In this document: piece by piece, positions 35,135-44,786 of the stretch
Layout of the letters: each line of letters starts with the position of its first letter
Numbering within the stretch: the stretch's first letter is position 1
Position numbers and translations under genes: made by a program
The notes under the pieces: model-generated
What the model was told of the DNA's origin: nothing
The model's input: only the letters and a program-made list of their open reading frames with translations
Databases searched by the model: none
Assembly (NCBI GenBank): GCA_963724805.1
Contig: CAVRWA010000014.1
Span: forward strand, 1,364,001 to 1,428,000
Source: CAVQZA01 sp963724805
GTDB taxonomy: Bacteria; Actinomycetota; Thermoleophilia; Gaiellales; Gaiellaceae
DNA: 64,000 nucleotides
Direction of reading: 5' to 3'

Positions 35135-35263
35135 CTAGTGGTCGTGGTCGCGGAGCCAGGCGACGTAGTCCGGGATTCCTTGTTCGACGGGCCCGCCGGG
35201 CCGGTAGCCGAGGTCACATCGCGACCATTCTCGCGCGCGCGAGACCTCGCCGCGGGTCTTGCG
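35135..35263 (-). pseudogene. C-terminal fragment of an NAD-dependent epimerase
   Basis: 43 codons without a start: RKTRGEVSRARE, then CDLGYRPGGPVEQGIPDYVA and WLRDHDH. This is the end of UDP-sugar epimerases (SRAR..LGY.P...EEG...Y..W). The remainder of the gene is absent from the window. Confidence 0.65.
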
Positions 35264-35284
35264 CAGAGGGGTGGGGCTAACGTC

Positions 35285-35690
35285 TCAGCTGTGGCGTAGC
35301 GATGTTGGGTTGCCGCTCTCGGGGACGCTGAAGATCTCGATGTTGAAGCTGGCGTCGAACGCGGACCCGACGTTGCGGCGCTCGTTTACATCGCAGCCTT
35401 CGTGCCGATGGGGGCGTCGCCCATGATGTTGTCCTCCACGACGACGTTCCGAGAGTAGGCTTGCAAGACGAGGAGCTCGCCTCGCGACTTTCCCTTGGCG
35501 GCGGCGTTGCGCCGGAAGCCCCACATGCGGTTTTTCCGAATGACTGTCGACTCAGGGGTATCCGAGCCCGCCTTGAGGTCGATCGCGTTCTCGTCCCAGG
35601 TCGTCCCGGTGTCGGGGATGTAGCGGCTCGGCTCGAGGTAGATGTCGTTGCCCACCATCGGGGCGCCACAGCATGCCGCAGCAACGTTGA
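35285..35690 (-). pseudogene. Fragment of a right-handed beta-helix protein, frameshifted
   Basis: Two frames: 35386-35658 reads MVGNDIYLEPSRYIPDTGTT, later NRMWGFRRNAAAKGKSRGE and SRNVVVEDNIMGDAPIGTKA, and the end NVGSAFDASFNIEIFSVPES is in another frame, joining near 35390. The periodic N-x-V-V-x-x-N-x-I pattern is typical of parallel beta-helix repeats (pectate-lyase-like). The N-terminal part is missing. Confidence 0.65.
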
Positions 35691-36105
35691 AATACCGCCC
35701 AGGGCATTGGCCCCTCCGTCGCCGAGTGGGGCATATCAGCGCTTCGTGCGGCTGTCAACATGGCGGGCCGACATCGGGGCCCGCCCGGTGGAGCCGGATT
35801 CGCCCCGACCCAGCGCAACACTGGTAGGTCGGGCCAACATGAACGCGGGAACGCGACTCCGCACTCGCTTTTGCGACACAACGAAGCCGCGGAAGAGAAA
35901 CGGCCCCCTTACCGGCCCTGATGTCGTCCTTCGCGGCGAACTGGAGTCACGAGCATTGGCGCTTCTCGGCTGACGTGACCCGCTCTTTATTGAGTTCGGG
36001 AATGTTGCTTGAACATGCGGTCTGCGTGCAGCCCCGCATCAGCGGGCCCGCTGATGCCGTGGCCGTCTCTGCGAGTGACAATGGCGGAGAGGGAAGGAGG
36101 ACATC
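35691..36105. other. Gene-free stretch
   Basis: No gene, RNA or clear repeat supported. A good ribosome binding site (GAAGGAGG) for the next gene lies at the right end. Confidence 0.45.
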
Positions 36106-36489
36106 GTGGCCGTGCCAGTCACTTCATCGCAACGACACAGGTTCTCGCTCCCGCAGGAGCCGGGGCGGCGGGTAGGGACGCAGTCGCTGCTGATGGCGGC
36201 CGCTACGGCGGTCGCGGCTGTCGTCGCCGGGGTCGTCGGAACGTTCCTGCAGTTCGTCGTGTTCGATCTCGAGGAGCAAGAGTTGCTTCCCGAGGCTGGT
36301 GCGTGGGGCTACGTTGCAGGGTTCTTCCTCCTCGCGCTCATGGTCCTGCCCGCCGTCATCGGAGTCGGGCTCGGCCTACGGGCGCGTCGCCTCGGCGAGC
36401 GTCGCCTGGGAACCACAGGGATCATCGTGAACGGTGTGATCTCGACGTATCTCGCCTTCACGTTCGCGGCCACCCTCCTGTTCGGCTGA
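36106..36489 (+). CDS. Small integral membrane protein (DUF4190-like)
   Basis: 127 aa. After about 28 polar residues come two or three membrane segments (LLMAAATAVAAVVAGVVGTF; GYVAGFFLLALMVLPAVIGV; NGVISTYLAFTFAATLLFG) separated by a basic loop RARRLGERRLGTTG. That loop between helices resembles DUF4190 proteins. GTG start with GGAAGGAGG upstream. Function unknown. Confidence 0.75.
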   Translation: MAVPVTSSQRHRFSLPQEPGRRVGTQSLLMAAATAVAAVVAGVVGTFLQFVVFDLEEQELLPEAGAWGYVAGFFLLALMVLPAVIGVGLGLRARRLGERRLGTTGIIVNGVISTYLAFTFAATLLFG

Positions 36490-36775
36490 CGCTCCGCCAT
36501 CCGCCTCCTCCGGTGCCCAGCCCACTCGCCTGCGCCAGCGTCCTCTCTCTTGATGCCGTTCGGCGCGATTAGCGACGGCGGCGGACGGGCTGGAGGACGC
36601 CAGCGAGCCGCTTCGACTCGTTGCTCGGTTCTGGTCGTCGCCGCCGACGGCCGAACCGGACCCGCAGCCCTTTGATCATGCGCCGCACCCCGACAACCTA
36701 GCGGGGCTCGAGCGCGCCGGCGTTCCGTCATGTAGGCCGACCGTCAGTTTGCGTCTCCTCTTTGCGAGGATGAGG

Positions 36776-36809
36776 CGCAAAGCACCATCGCCGCGAGCGG
36801 TGCTTTGCG
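36776..36809 (-). terminator. Stem-loop downstream of the LacI fragment
   Basis: CGCAAAGCACC (36776-36786) pairs perfectly with GGTGCTTTGCG (36799-36809) across a 12-nt loop. It lies 36 bases after the stop of the LacI remnant and may terminate it; no long T run. Confidence 0.45.
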
Positions 36810-36844
36810 TCCACTTGGTCGAAGGGACGTGGACGCAAGGTCAC

Positions 36845-37606
36845 TTAGTGCGTGCCGCAGCTGTCGCGTAGGACGAGTTCGACGTCGAGGATTGTGCGGT
36901 GGGGGCGGGGTCTCTTTCCGCGGATGAGGTCGGAGAGGGTTTGCATGGCTTGGATTCCGATTTCGCGGGCGGGGACGGAGACCGTTGTTAGTGGCGGTTC
37001 GACGAGTGCCGCGGTTGGGGAGTCGGTGTAGCCGAGTAGGGCCAGCTTCTCGGGTACGTCGATGTGGCGTGATCTCGCTTCGTGCAGCACGCCGAGTGCG
37101 AGGGTCTCGCCGGCGGCGAAGACGGCGGTGGGGGGGTCGGGCTTGTCGAGGAGGTGCGCCAGTCCGAGGCGTCCGGCCTCGACGGTGAACTCGCCGACCT
37201 CCGATACGAGCTCCGGGGAGAGCTGGACGCCTGCGTCCTCGAGAGCGTGAACGTAGCCGTCGTAGACGTCGCTCACGTTCGGCCACGCCAGCGGCGCGGT
37301 GACGATTCCGATTCTCCTGTGGCTATGCTCGAGGAGGTGGCGGGTGGCGGTGTAGCCGCCGCGGTGGCCGTCGAAGAGTAGGACGTGGCCCGTTCGGCCC
37401 GGCTGGTCGACGTAGACGATCGGCGGGACGCCGTCTCGGTCGGTCCGCGTGCGCGCTGTTGGGGAGGCCGCCGACGGACACGGCGATGATCCCGTCGACG
37501 CCGCGCGCGATCAGGCGGCGGATCTCCGCCTCCGCCAGCGTCGGTGAGTCGCGGGTGTCGACGATGAGGACGAGCGTTCCCTGTTCTGCGGCGACGTCCT
37601 CGGACG
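36845..37606 (-). pseudogene. LacI-family regulator, C-terminal ligand domain only
   Basis: The frame 36845-37276 (VSDVYDGYVHALEDAG ... LALGVLHEARSRHIDVPEKL ... TILDVELVLRDSCGTH) continues upstream as DGVPPIVYVDQPGRTGHVLL, then, after a frameshift near 37455, as EDVAAEQGTLVLIVDTRD and RRLIARGVDGIIAVSVGGLP. The helix-turn-helix half is missing: at about 37606 the sequence changes to adenosine deaminase. No function expected. Confidence 0.75.
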
Positions 37607-37960
37607 AGCAGCTTCATCACGATCCTCCGCCCCTCCACCCGCGCTCGATGCTCTCCTTCGCGGAAGCCCTCAAGGATCGCCGTCACCACTTCGTCGATCG
37701 TCAAGCCCCCCTCGGTGGAGAGCTCCCATACGGCACCTCGGCGTAGACGACGTTGTCGGCCCGAGTTCCTCGACGCACTCGGCCGCCATACGCTCGATCG
37801 CATCGCGCGTCTGGAGGAGGGCAATCGTGTGCCGGAATCCGTCGAGGTAGAGCTCGAGGCTCTTCCGGTTGGCTCCGAGCCTGAACCAGCGGGCAAGCTC
37901 GGCGGGATCGGTCGTCGGCAGCTCGCGGCACTGCCCATGCTGCGCCACCCTGGGAAATCC
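37606..37960 (-). pseudogene. Adenosine deaminase fragment (N-terminal half)
   Basis: Reads ELPTTDPAELARWFRLGANR, LDGFRHTIALLQTRDAIERM, AAECVEELG and, after losing a base near 37760, DNVVYAEV; then GGLTIDEVVTAILEGFREGE and RRIVMKLL. These match the adenosine deaminase family (FRHT...AYECVEDLAADNVVYAEVR...GLT..EVV.A...G). The frame runs directly into the LacI fragment, so both genes were fused by a deletion. Confidence 0.7.
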
Positions 37961-38006
37961 GGGAACATCGAGCGGTACGTGCCGCCTCCCCCAGGTGATG
38001 TACTCC

Positions 38007-38026
38007 CTCGCGCGCACGCGCGCGCG
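38007..38026 (-). repeat. Copy 1 of a 20-bp alternating GC motif
   Basis: Minus strand CGCGCGCGCGTGCGCGCGAG, identical to 39765-39784 and matching 19 bases at 48015-48033. Confidence 0.5.
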
Positions 38027-38167
38027 ACACAGAGTCCGCCCACCCCCCGCGGACTGCGGTACGCGGTGGGGCCTGAAACGCGAAGCCGTTCCGCCCGAGC
38101 GTCGCCGGCCTTGTGGGCTGGACGACGGAGGATTAGGGTCACGGCACTGTCTTTCGGGAGGGGCAAA

Positions 38168-39313
38168 ATGAGGAAGATCTGGTCTGTATGTGCGGTCGCT
38201 GCGCTCGCGGGTGCCGTCGCCTCCGGAGCCGCAGCGACGTCGTCCGGAACTCGGCACGTCTCGACCGCCGGGAACGATGTCGGTAACAACTGCCTGTCGT
38301 CGCCCTGTCGGACGATCCAGCATGCGGTGGACGTCGCCGGCGCCGGGGACACGATCGCGGTCGCGCCCGGGACGTACGTCGAGTCCGTCACGATCGCTGT
38401 CAGGCTGAACCTGGTCGGCTCGAAGGGTGCGACGATCGATGCGACCGGACAGCACAACGGCATCGTGATCTCCGGAGCGGGTGCGGCCGGCACGCGCGTG
38501 AAGGGCTTCACAGTCGAGAACGCCGGCCTGGAGGGCATCTTTGTCGTCGACACGTCGCACATCTCGATCACGAACAACGTCGTTCGCGACAACGATGCGT
38601 TCGGGCCGTTCCACGAGCTCTGCGTCGCCAATCCCGACGATTGCGGCGAGGCGGTTCATCTGCAAACCGTTACGGACTCCGCCGTCGTCGACAACGTCGT
38701 CCAGAACAACGTCGGCGGCATCCTGCTCACCGATGAGGACGGCCCTACGGCGCGCAACCTCATCAGCGACAACAAGGTGCTCGACAACACGCTCGACTGC
38801 GGGATTACTCTCGCCTCCCACTGGTTCAGCCTCCAAGCCGCGGCTACGCCGGACGTGGCGGGCGTCTACTTGAATCTGGTGCTCCACAACACGTCGAACC
38901 GCAACGGCGCGGCGGGCATCGGGATCTTCGCCGGGCCGCCCGGCGCCGCTGCCTGGGGCAACGTCGTGCTCGGGAACACGGCGATGGACAACGGGCTTCC
39001 GGGCGTCGCGATCCACAGCCACTTCGCGCTTCAGTACGTCAACGACAACTCGATCATCGGCAACACCCTTTCGGGGAACGGCCCCGACGACGACGCGGAA
39101 ACCCCCGGTAACACGGGGATCGCCGTCTTCGCCGACACGACGCACAACCCGATCCCGATTCTGCCACCGGCCTCGCCGATCCCACGGACGACGATCGTCG
39201 CGAACAGGATCGCCGACGAGGACGTCGGCATCTACGCGTTCGGCGCAACAAAGCTCCTGGGTCTGCCGAGCAACAAGTTCGACTCGGTCGGAACGCCGAT
39301 CTCGATCAACTGA
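38168..39313 (+). CDS. Secreted right-handed beta-helix repeat protein
   Basis: 381 aa. Signal peptide at residues 1-24 (RKIWSVCAVAALAGAVASGA). A pectin-lyase-like start (HVSTAGNDVGNNCLSSPCRT ... VAPGTYVESVTI) is followed by beta-helix repeats (ISITNNVVRDN, AVVDNVVQNNVGGILLTDED, NLVLHNTSNRNGAAGIGIF, GNVVLGNTAMDNGLPGVAI). Cys pairs (CLSSPC, ELCVANPDDC) may form disulfides. GGGAGGGG upstream of the ATG. Probably an extracellular carbohydrate-binding or -degrading protein or adhesin; no catalytic residues identified. Ends just before a strong stem-loop. Confidence 0.88.
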   Translation: MRKIWSVCAVAALAGAVASGAAATSSGTRHVSTAGNDVGNNCLSSPCRTIQHAVDVAGAGDTIAVAPGTYVESVTIAVRLNLVGSKGATIDATGQHNGIVISGAGAAGTRVKGFTVENAGLEGIFVVDTSHISITNNVVRDNDAFGPFHELCVANPDDCGEAVHLQTVTDSAVVDNVVQNNVGGILLTDEDGPTARNLISDNKVLDNTLDCGITLASHWFSLQAAATPDVAGVYLNLVLHNTSNRNGAAGIGIFAGPPGAAAWGNVVLGNTAMDNGLPGVAIHSHFALQYVNDNSIIGNTLSGNGPDDDAETPGNTGIAVFADTTHNPIPILPPASPIPRTTIVANRIADEDVGIYAFGATKLLGLPSNKFDSVGTPISIN

Positions 39314-39320
39314 CAGATCG

Positions 39321-39356
39321 CCGGCGGGGGCCTCGTCGACGCGAGGCCCCCGCCGG
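39321..39356 (+). terminator. Strong intrinsic-type terminator stem-loop
   Basis: A perfect 15-bp stem (CCGGCGGGGGCCTCG, 39321-39335, with 39342-39356) and a 6-nt loop, eight bases after the stop of the beta-helix gene, followed by GTTCCTTATC. A typical high-GC terminator. Confidence 0.8.
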
Positions 39357-40029
39357 GTTCCTTATCTCGAGGAACCCGGTCACGCGCTGGCGACGGGCCT
39401 TTCGAGCCAGTGTGCCGAGACACCCGAGGGTCTCGGTCGGGCGTGCGCGTGGTGGCCGGCCGCGGCTGCTGCGCCGACCTGGAACCGCTTGATCAGCGTT
39501 GGTGCAGCTTCCCTTTCCTCGCGTTTGTCCTGACCGTATGCTCCACGATCACGGCTCTGTGGAACGACCTCCGCGGCCTCGAATCCGGCTATTCAGTCGT
39601 GACCGAGGCTGCGGAAAGCGGCATCATCCACGTGACGTTTACGCGCGGCTGACGGGGAGTTCGCGCATCCAGGCCCGGCCGGTCGCGGGTGACCCAAGGG
39701 GGAGGGCGGGCGCAGTAGGCTCGTGCTCGTCGTCGTGCCGACGATCGCGACGAGGCCGGTGCGTCGCGCGCGCGTGCGCGCGAGAGGCAGCCCGTCGCCG
39801 CTCTAGCTCAGTGCCCGCTTTCGCTCTTGGGCCTGAGTTCGAGTTCATGGTCTGGGGGTGGGTGCCTACTCGTCTCGACTCGTCTGCCAGGAGAGCCTGG
39901 CGGAGCAGGCGGTTCGTCAACGTGCGGCGCGTGATCGTTGCAGTGGTCTGCTGGTTGGGCGGTGACGGTGGCGTGACGCTGGCCTGCGAGACTCAATGCG
40001 AGCCTGCGTGAGGCGCCCGGTCGGAGGAG
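39357..40029. other. Long intergenic region
   Basis: No gene I can support. Contains copy 2 of the alternating GC motif (39765-39784). Confidence 0.45.
39765..39784 (+). repeat. Copy 2 of a 20-bp alternating GC motif
   Basis: CGCGCGCGCGTGCGCGCGAG; see copies at 38007-38026 and 48015-48033. Confidence 0.5.
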
Positions 40030-42320
40030 GTGCGGGTGCGGTTCGGTTTATCGACGGCGCGAGTGCTGGTGGTCGTGGCGGTACTGGTTGGGGCGGCACT
40101 GGTCGCGGTGGGTTGTGGGTCGTCTGTGCGGTCTCGAGCAGGCGCTGCGGCGGACAGCGGCCGTGTGGGCGTGGTGTCGGGGGGCCGGGCAGTGCTGGTG
40201 AGGGGCGTGCCGTCCGCTGCTGAGGTGGAGCGCATGCGCGGCCAGGAGGAGAATGAGGAGTTCGAGCGGCCGGCTCCTGCAGATCAGGACGACCCTGACG
40301 ACACGCCGGCCCGGCGGCGGGATCGGCCCGTGAGTGGGGACTCGCAGGTTGCGGCGGGGGCGCGCTCTCAGGCTGCCGAGGCTTTCACCGTCTTCCGCAG
40401 CTCGCCCACGGCGATCTCGTCGACTACCCCGACGGCGGAGCCGACCGTGGCCAATGACGGCGCTGCGATCCTCGCGACAGCCAACTGGGGTGCTGCGGTC
40501 TCGGCCGACAGCGGCCTTACCTGGTCATCGCTCAATCCGTTCGCCAACTCGATCTCGGGGGGCTTCTGTTGTGACCAGGTCGCCTATCCGGTCGAGCGAA
40601 ACGGGCACTCGCTGGTCCTTTGGCTGCGGCAGTACAACCCCCTGGCGAGCGCGAAGGAGAACGCCTGGCAGCTGGACGTCTTTCGCAAGCCGACGGACCT
40701 GCCGGACATGGCTTCTTCCTGCCAGATCGAGTTCAGGCCGCAGGAGAACTTCGGGCTGCAACCGGGCTATTGGTTCGACTACCCGCGCGTCTCGTCGACC
40801 GACAACAATGTCTTCGTCACGACGAACATCAAGGACCTCTTCAGCACGAAGGCAGACCCTCGCGTCGGCGCGCTGATCGTACGGTCTTCGATCGACGACC
40901 TCGACGACGGCGACTGCCACGTCGCCTACCGCTCCTGGTTCGAGGAGGGTGATCCGTACATCGCGCCCGTCCAGAACGCCGGCAAGACGATGTTCCTCGG
41001 CCGCCTCGTGCACAAGGCGGTTGTGGGCGACGAGATCAAGATCTATTCGATCGCGGACGGGTCGAACACCCTGACCCACGTCACGCGGGACATCGAGAAC
41101 TTCGCCTCGCGCAAGAAGACCCGACTCTGTCCCGGCCCCGACGGCACAAACCCGTGCGCCCGTCTCCACCCCGACCAGGCGACCGGCTTCCGCTCCGGCA
41201 ACACGGTCGGCTGGCTGTGGACCGCGCCCCAGGACAGCGAGTTCCCGTTCCCCCAGGTGCGTGTGGCCCTGTTCGACACCGCGAACCTCAAGAAGGTGGG
41301 CCAGTTCCAGATCAACAACGAAAACTACGCCTGGACGCTCCCCGCCGTCGGCGTCAACACACGGGGGGACGTAGGCGTGATCCTGTATGCGATGGGCGGC
41401 GGCGCCTTCCCGTATCCGAGCGCGCAGGCGTTCATTCGCAAGGATCCCCGCGACTGGTCGGGGATCGCGATGCACAAGCTCACAAGCTCGACAGGCGGCG
41501 CGGCGACCTGGGGCGACTACGCCTCGGTCAGGCCATACGGGAACTGCCCCAACACGTTCCTCGGCACGGCATGGTCGATGCAAAGCGGCACCGCCCAGGT
41601 GCGGACCGTATGGTTCGGCGACCCCGCCGACGGCTGCCCCGATCTAGCGGTGAAGACCCTGCTCGCCTTCCCGGTCACAGTGCCGGCGGGATCCACGATC
41701 TCGTTCGTCCACGCGATCACCAATCTCGGCTCGGGAACCGCCGGGGCGTCCACGACCCGGTACTACCTCTCGCGCGACACCGAGAAATCAGACGACGATC
41801 TCCTGCTCGCGCCGACGAGCCCGACCCAGAGCCTCGGCCGCGACGGCTCGATCACAGCCCCGGCGGTCAATGCCACGATCCCGGCTGCGGCGTCACACAC
41901 CTACTACTCGCTCGCCTGCGCCGACGACCGCTCCAACGTGGCGGAGATCTCCGAGACGAACAACTGCTTCGCCGGGCAGGTCGTGGCCGTCACCACACCC
42001 GCAGTCGCCTCGGTAGCGGCCGCCTCCACCGCCCCGCTGACACAAGGCGCGAAGCTCAAGGTGAACCTGGGCCTCACCTTCGGCAGCTCCGGGTTGCCGC
42101 ATCCACCCGTCACCATCTCCTACTACCTCAGCCCGAGCGCGACCCTGGGAGCAGGCACGATCTTGCTCGGGAGCCGCAAGTGGACCCAACAAACGCGCAG
42201 CCGACGCACAACCTCCAGCTCCCGACGCAGCTACCGGCCAGGCCCCTGCACCTCGCCGCCTGCATCGGCACGACGCCGACCATGGCGAATTGCCTGCTCG
42301 CCCGAGGCCGTCTCAACTAA
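40030..42320 (+). pseudogene. CARDB-domain lipoprotein, frameshifted near the C-terminus
   Basis: About 763 aa. N-terminal lipoprotein signal with lipobox LVAVGC (residues about 14-30: VLVVVAVLVGAALVAVGCGS), then an acidic linker rich in Asp/Pro/Arg. The central part (about 120-530) has repeats of an exo-sialidase/BNR-like propeller type (AAVSADSGLTWSSLNPF; sequences around DYPRVSSTDNNVFVTTN). A CARDB domain follows (PDLAVKTLLAFPVTVPAGST; ITNLGSGTAGASTTRYYLSR; VAEISETNNCF). At about 42180 the frame must shift to read VDPTNAQPTHNLQLPTQLPA to the stop at 42320. Surface-anchored, function unknown. Confidence 0.82.
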
Positions 42321-42571
42321 CCCGCATCGCGCCCCGAGATTCAGGTCCCTACCCCGGTTGGAGCGGGCCCCGGCGGCATCGCGTGTTCGTGGGGGTAGGA
42401 TCCCTGGCGGACCGTGGTAGGGTGCGAGTCAGGCCGAGCGGGCGAAGATGCCTCTGACGGTTGCTGGGTACCACTTGGCACCGCCCTGTGCTGTTGCGAC
42501 CTGTCGCGGTTCAGGCTCTCGGCGATCGTTCGTGGTGAGTCGCCGCGGGCTGGCAGCCAGGGCGTGATCGA

Positions 42572-42766
42572 ATGGCGATTACCACCAGAACAGCAGTCGT
42601 GCTCGTGCCGGCCTCCCAGACGTTCGTCGACGCGAACTCCACGCCGCCGTTCCTCGACGACCTCACCCCCGCGGAGGCACGCAAGGTGCTCGATGATTTC
42701 CAGGCCGACCCGATCGAGAAGCTGCACGTAAACGAGGAGTGGGTCACCGTCCCTGCAGACGTCGGG
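42572..42766 (+). pseudogene. N-terminal fragment of an alpha/beta hydrolase
   Basis: STPPFLDDLTPAEARKVLDD, FQADPIEKLHVNEEWVTVPA and DVG match the leader of esterase/lipase-type alpha/beta hydrolases, but the next residues lose resemblance and no catalytic HGGG or GxSxG follows. Confidence 0.55.
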
Positions 42767-42812
42767 GAGTCGCCCCGCCCGACCGGAGCCGAGCGGGGCG
42801 CGGCGCGTTGTC

Positions 42813-43028
42813 TCAGCGGTGATATGGGCCGGAGCCGTCGTCGAAGAAGATCCCGCTACGCGACCTAGTGCCGACGGCCCCCGGCGGCTTGCGCGGGCCT
42901 GCCTTTGTCAGATTGGTTGCGGCTGACCCCGCACCGTCGTCGGCCGGCTGGAGGTGCGCGGAACCGACAGGCGCTGCTGAAGCCGCGGGCGCGGCGACGG
43001 CGGCGATGATGGTGAGTGCGCGGGTCAT
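42813..43028 (-). CDS. Small secreted protein (signal peptide, low-complexity mature part)
   Basis: 71 aa. MTRALTIIAAVAAPAASAAP is a signal peptide with an Ala-X-Ala end; the mature part is Gly/Ser/Pro/Arg-rich and ends GIFFDDGSGPYHR. Preceded on the minus strand by AGGGAGG at good spacing. The start is almost the same as that of the adjacent 40-aa peptide, so the two are paralogous exported products. Unknown function. Confidence 0.6.
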   Translation of the reverse strand: MTRALTIIAAVAAPAASAAPVGSAHLQPADDGAGSAATNLTKAGPRKPPGAVGTRSRSGIFFDDGSGPYHR

Positions 43029-43069
43029 CGTGAACCTCCCTGCGTTTGATGTTGGGTCACGCGAGCCGC

Positions 43070-43192
43070 TCAGCAGCCGATGTGGCGAATCGGGTCGCAG
43101 ATGTTGCCGTCCTTCATGATGAGGGCCGAGGCGGGCGACGCCGAGACGGCGAGCGCGACGATGGCGGCGATGATGGTGAGTACACGGAACAT
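43070..43192 (-). CDS. Small secreted two-Cys peptide
   Basis: 40 aa, below usual gene-calling cutoffs. MFRVLTIIAAIVALAVSASP is a signal peptide with a probable Ala-Ser-Ala cleavage; the mature part is about 16 aa, LIMKDGNICDPIRHIGC, with two Cys eight residues apart, suited to one disulfide. AAGGAGG is 9 bases before the ATG. The gene lies 41 bases upstream of the 71-aa paralogue on the same strand. Confidence 0.6.
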   Translation of the reverse strand: MFRVLTIIAAIVALAVSASPASALIMKDGNICDPIRHIGC

Positions 43193-43429
43193 GATGTACC
43201 TCCTTGCGTTGATGTCCGAGGAAGCGAACCGGCGCGCACGCTAGGTGAGAAGACCGGGAGACGATGAGCCGCCAACGTCTCCCGGTGTTTCTTCTCGGTG
43301 GGACGGTAGTCCCCCGACCGCCCGCGAATGTAGAGCGACCGGCACGCGCGGTGATACATCGCCGCGCACTTCTTCCCGAAAGCCCGAGAACCCCGCCGCG
43401 CGTACACCTGCACGGGTGATTCGCTATCG

Positions 43430-43454
43430 CCCGTGGGGTTCGAAAACTCGGTCA
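43430..43454 (+). repeat. IS left terminal inverted repeat (25 bp)
   Basis: Exact reverse complement of 44602-44626. Confidence 0.85.
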
Positions 43455-43516
43455 GTCGGAGGTCGCAGAGGTAGCGGCCGGGTAGCGTCGGCTTCCCCGT
43501 CTGGTGGAGGTCGCGC

Positions 43517-44585
43517 GTGTTGTGGTCGCTTGCGTACTTGGTCGTTCGCCGTCTGTTCGAGTTGATGATGCTCTGTTGCCGGTCGTCGGGGTCGAAGGAG
43601 CTGGAGATCCTGGTGCTGCGGCACGAGCTCTCGATCCTGCGCCGGCAGCCGCGGCGGCCGCAGCTGCGAGAGGCGGATCGGGTGTTCTTGGCGGCGTTGA
43701 GTCGCGCGCTGCCGCGTCGGGCCTGGTCGGCCTTCTCGGTCAGTCCGCGAACGCTGCTGCGCTGGCACCAGCGGCTGGTGGCGCGCCGCTGGACATACCC
43801 GCATCGCCGGCCCGGCCGTCCACCTGTCGATCGCGAACCTCGAGGCTCTCGTCGTCCGCCTCGCGCGGGAGAACCCAGCTTGGGGCTACCGGCGGATCGT
43901 CGGCGAGCTGCACGGCCTCGGCTTCAGCGTCTCAGCGAGTTCGGTCCGCGCGATCCTGATCCGCCATCGGCTGCCACCGGCGCCAGAACGAGACGGGCTG
44001 AGTTGGCGACTGTTCCTGCGCCAGCAGGCAGCGACGATGCTCGCCTGCGACTTCCTGACGGTCGAGACGGTCTGGCTGACGCGCATCTACGTCCTCTTCT
44101 TCGTCTCGCTCGAGCGTCGTCGGATCGAGTTCGTGGCGAGCACGAGCAATCCGGATGGGCGCTGGGTCGCACAGCAGGCGCGAAACCTGCTGATGCAACT
44201 AGCCGACCGGGAACAGTCCTTCCGCTTTCTCCTTCACGATCGCGACAGCAAGTTCAGCGGCGCCTTCGACGAGGTCTTCCGCAGCGAGGGCATCAGGATC
44301 ATCCGCACGCCGATCCGAGCCCCAAACGCGAACGCCTACGCCGAGCGTTGGGTCGGCACCCTCCGCCGCGAGTGCCTCGACCGGATCCTGATCATCAACC
44401 GCCGCCACCTCGAGCACGTGCTCCGCGTCTACACCGCCCACTACAACCAACACAGGCCGCACCGCTCGCTCTCGCTCCAACCGCCCGACCAACCGCCCGG
44501 CCGTGCTCGTCCGCGCACCCGCAGCCAAATCCACAAACACGAACTCCTCGGCGGCCTCATCAACGAATACAAAGCAGCCGCATGA
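43517..44585 (+). pseudogene. IS transposase, frameshifted
   Basis: First part: LEILVLRHELSILRRQPRRP, FSVSPRTLLRWHQRLVARRW; second part (44037-44585 and the frame before it): ACDFLTVETVW with the first Asp, LLHDRDSKFSGAFDEVF with the second, and NAYAERWVGTLRRECL with the Glu, ending LLGGLINEYKAAA. The frames join near 43825-43835, where one extra C in GAACCTCGAG explains the shift. Paralogue of the 12-kb and 57-kb transposases. Confidence 0.8.
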
Positions 44586-44601
44586 CCACCGCTCACGCCC
44601 A

Positions 44602-44626
44602 TGACCGAGTTTTCGAACCCCACGGG
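44602..44626 (-). repeat. IS right terminal inverted repeat (25 bp)
   Basis: Exact reverse complement of 43430-43454, 16 bases after the transposase stop. Confidence 0.85.
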
Positions 44627-44786
44627 CTTCTGTTGTCCGTACGCGGCGATGGCATCGGAGGCGCAGCTGCGGGTTGGGGATCCGGCTCGTTCGTCTCCGC
44701 GATCGCGTCGAGGCGATCGGCGGCTGGGCGTTCTAGAGTGAGCAATCTGGACGCCGACAGAGGGAATGGGGTTAGCGGGAGGGCCG

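Larger units (their letters stand above)
43430..44626 (+). mobile_element. Insertion sequence, IS3/IS481-like rve superfamily, about 1,197 bp
   Basis: Perfect 25-bp inverted repeats at 43430-43454 and 44602-44626 (left end begins CCCGTGGGGTTCGAAAACTC). Between them one transposase gene in two frames. The core TGGGGTTCGAAAAC resembles the ends of the 12-kb element (TGAGGGGTTTCAAAAC) and the surviving end at 56971. No clear direct duplication outside the repeats. Confidence 0.82.

Noticed and set aside
39410..39652. An 80-codon frame in the intergenic region after the beta-helix gene
   Set aside because: No ribosome binding site, no recognised features and base use unlike nearby genes.
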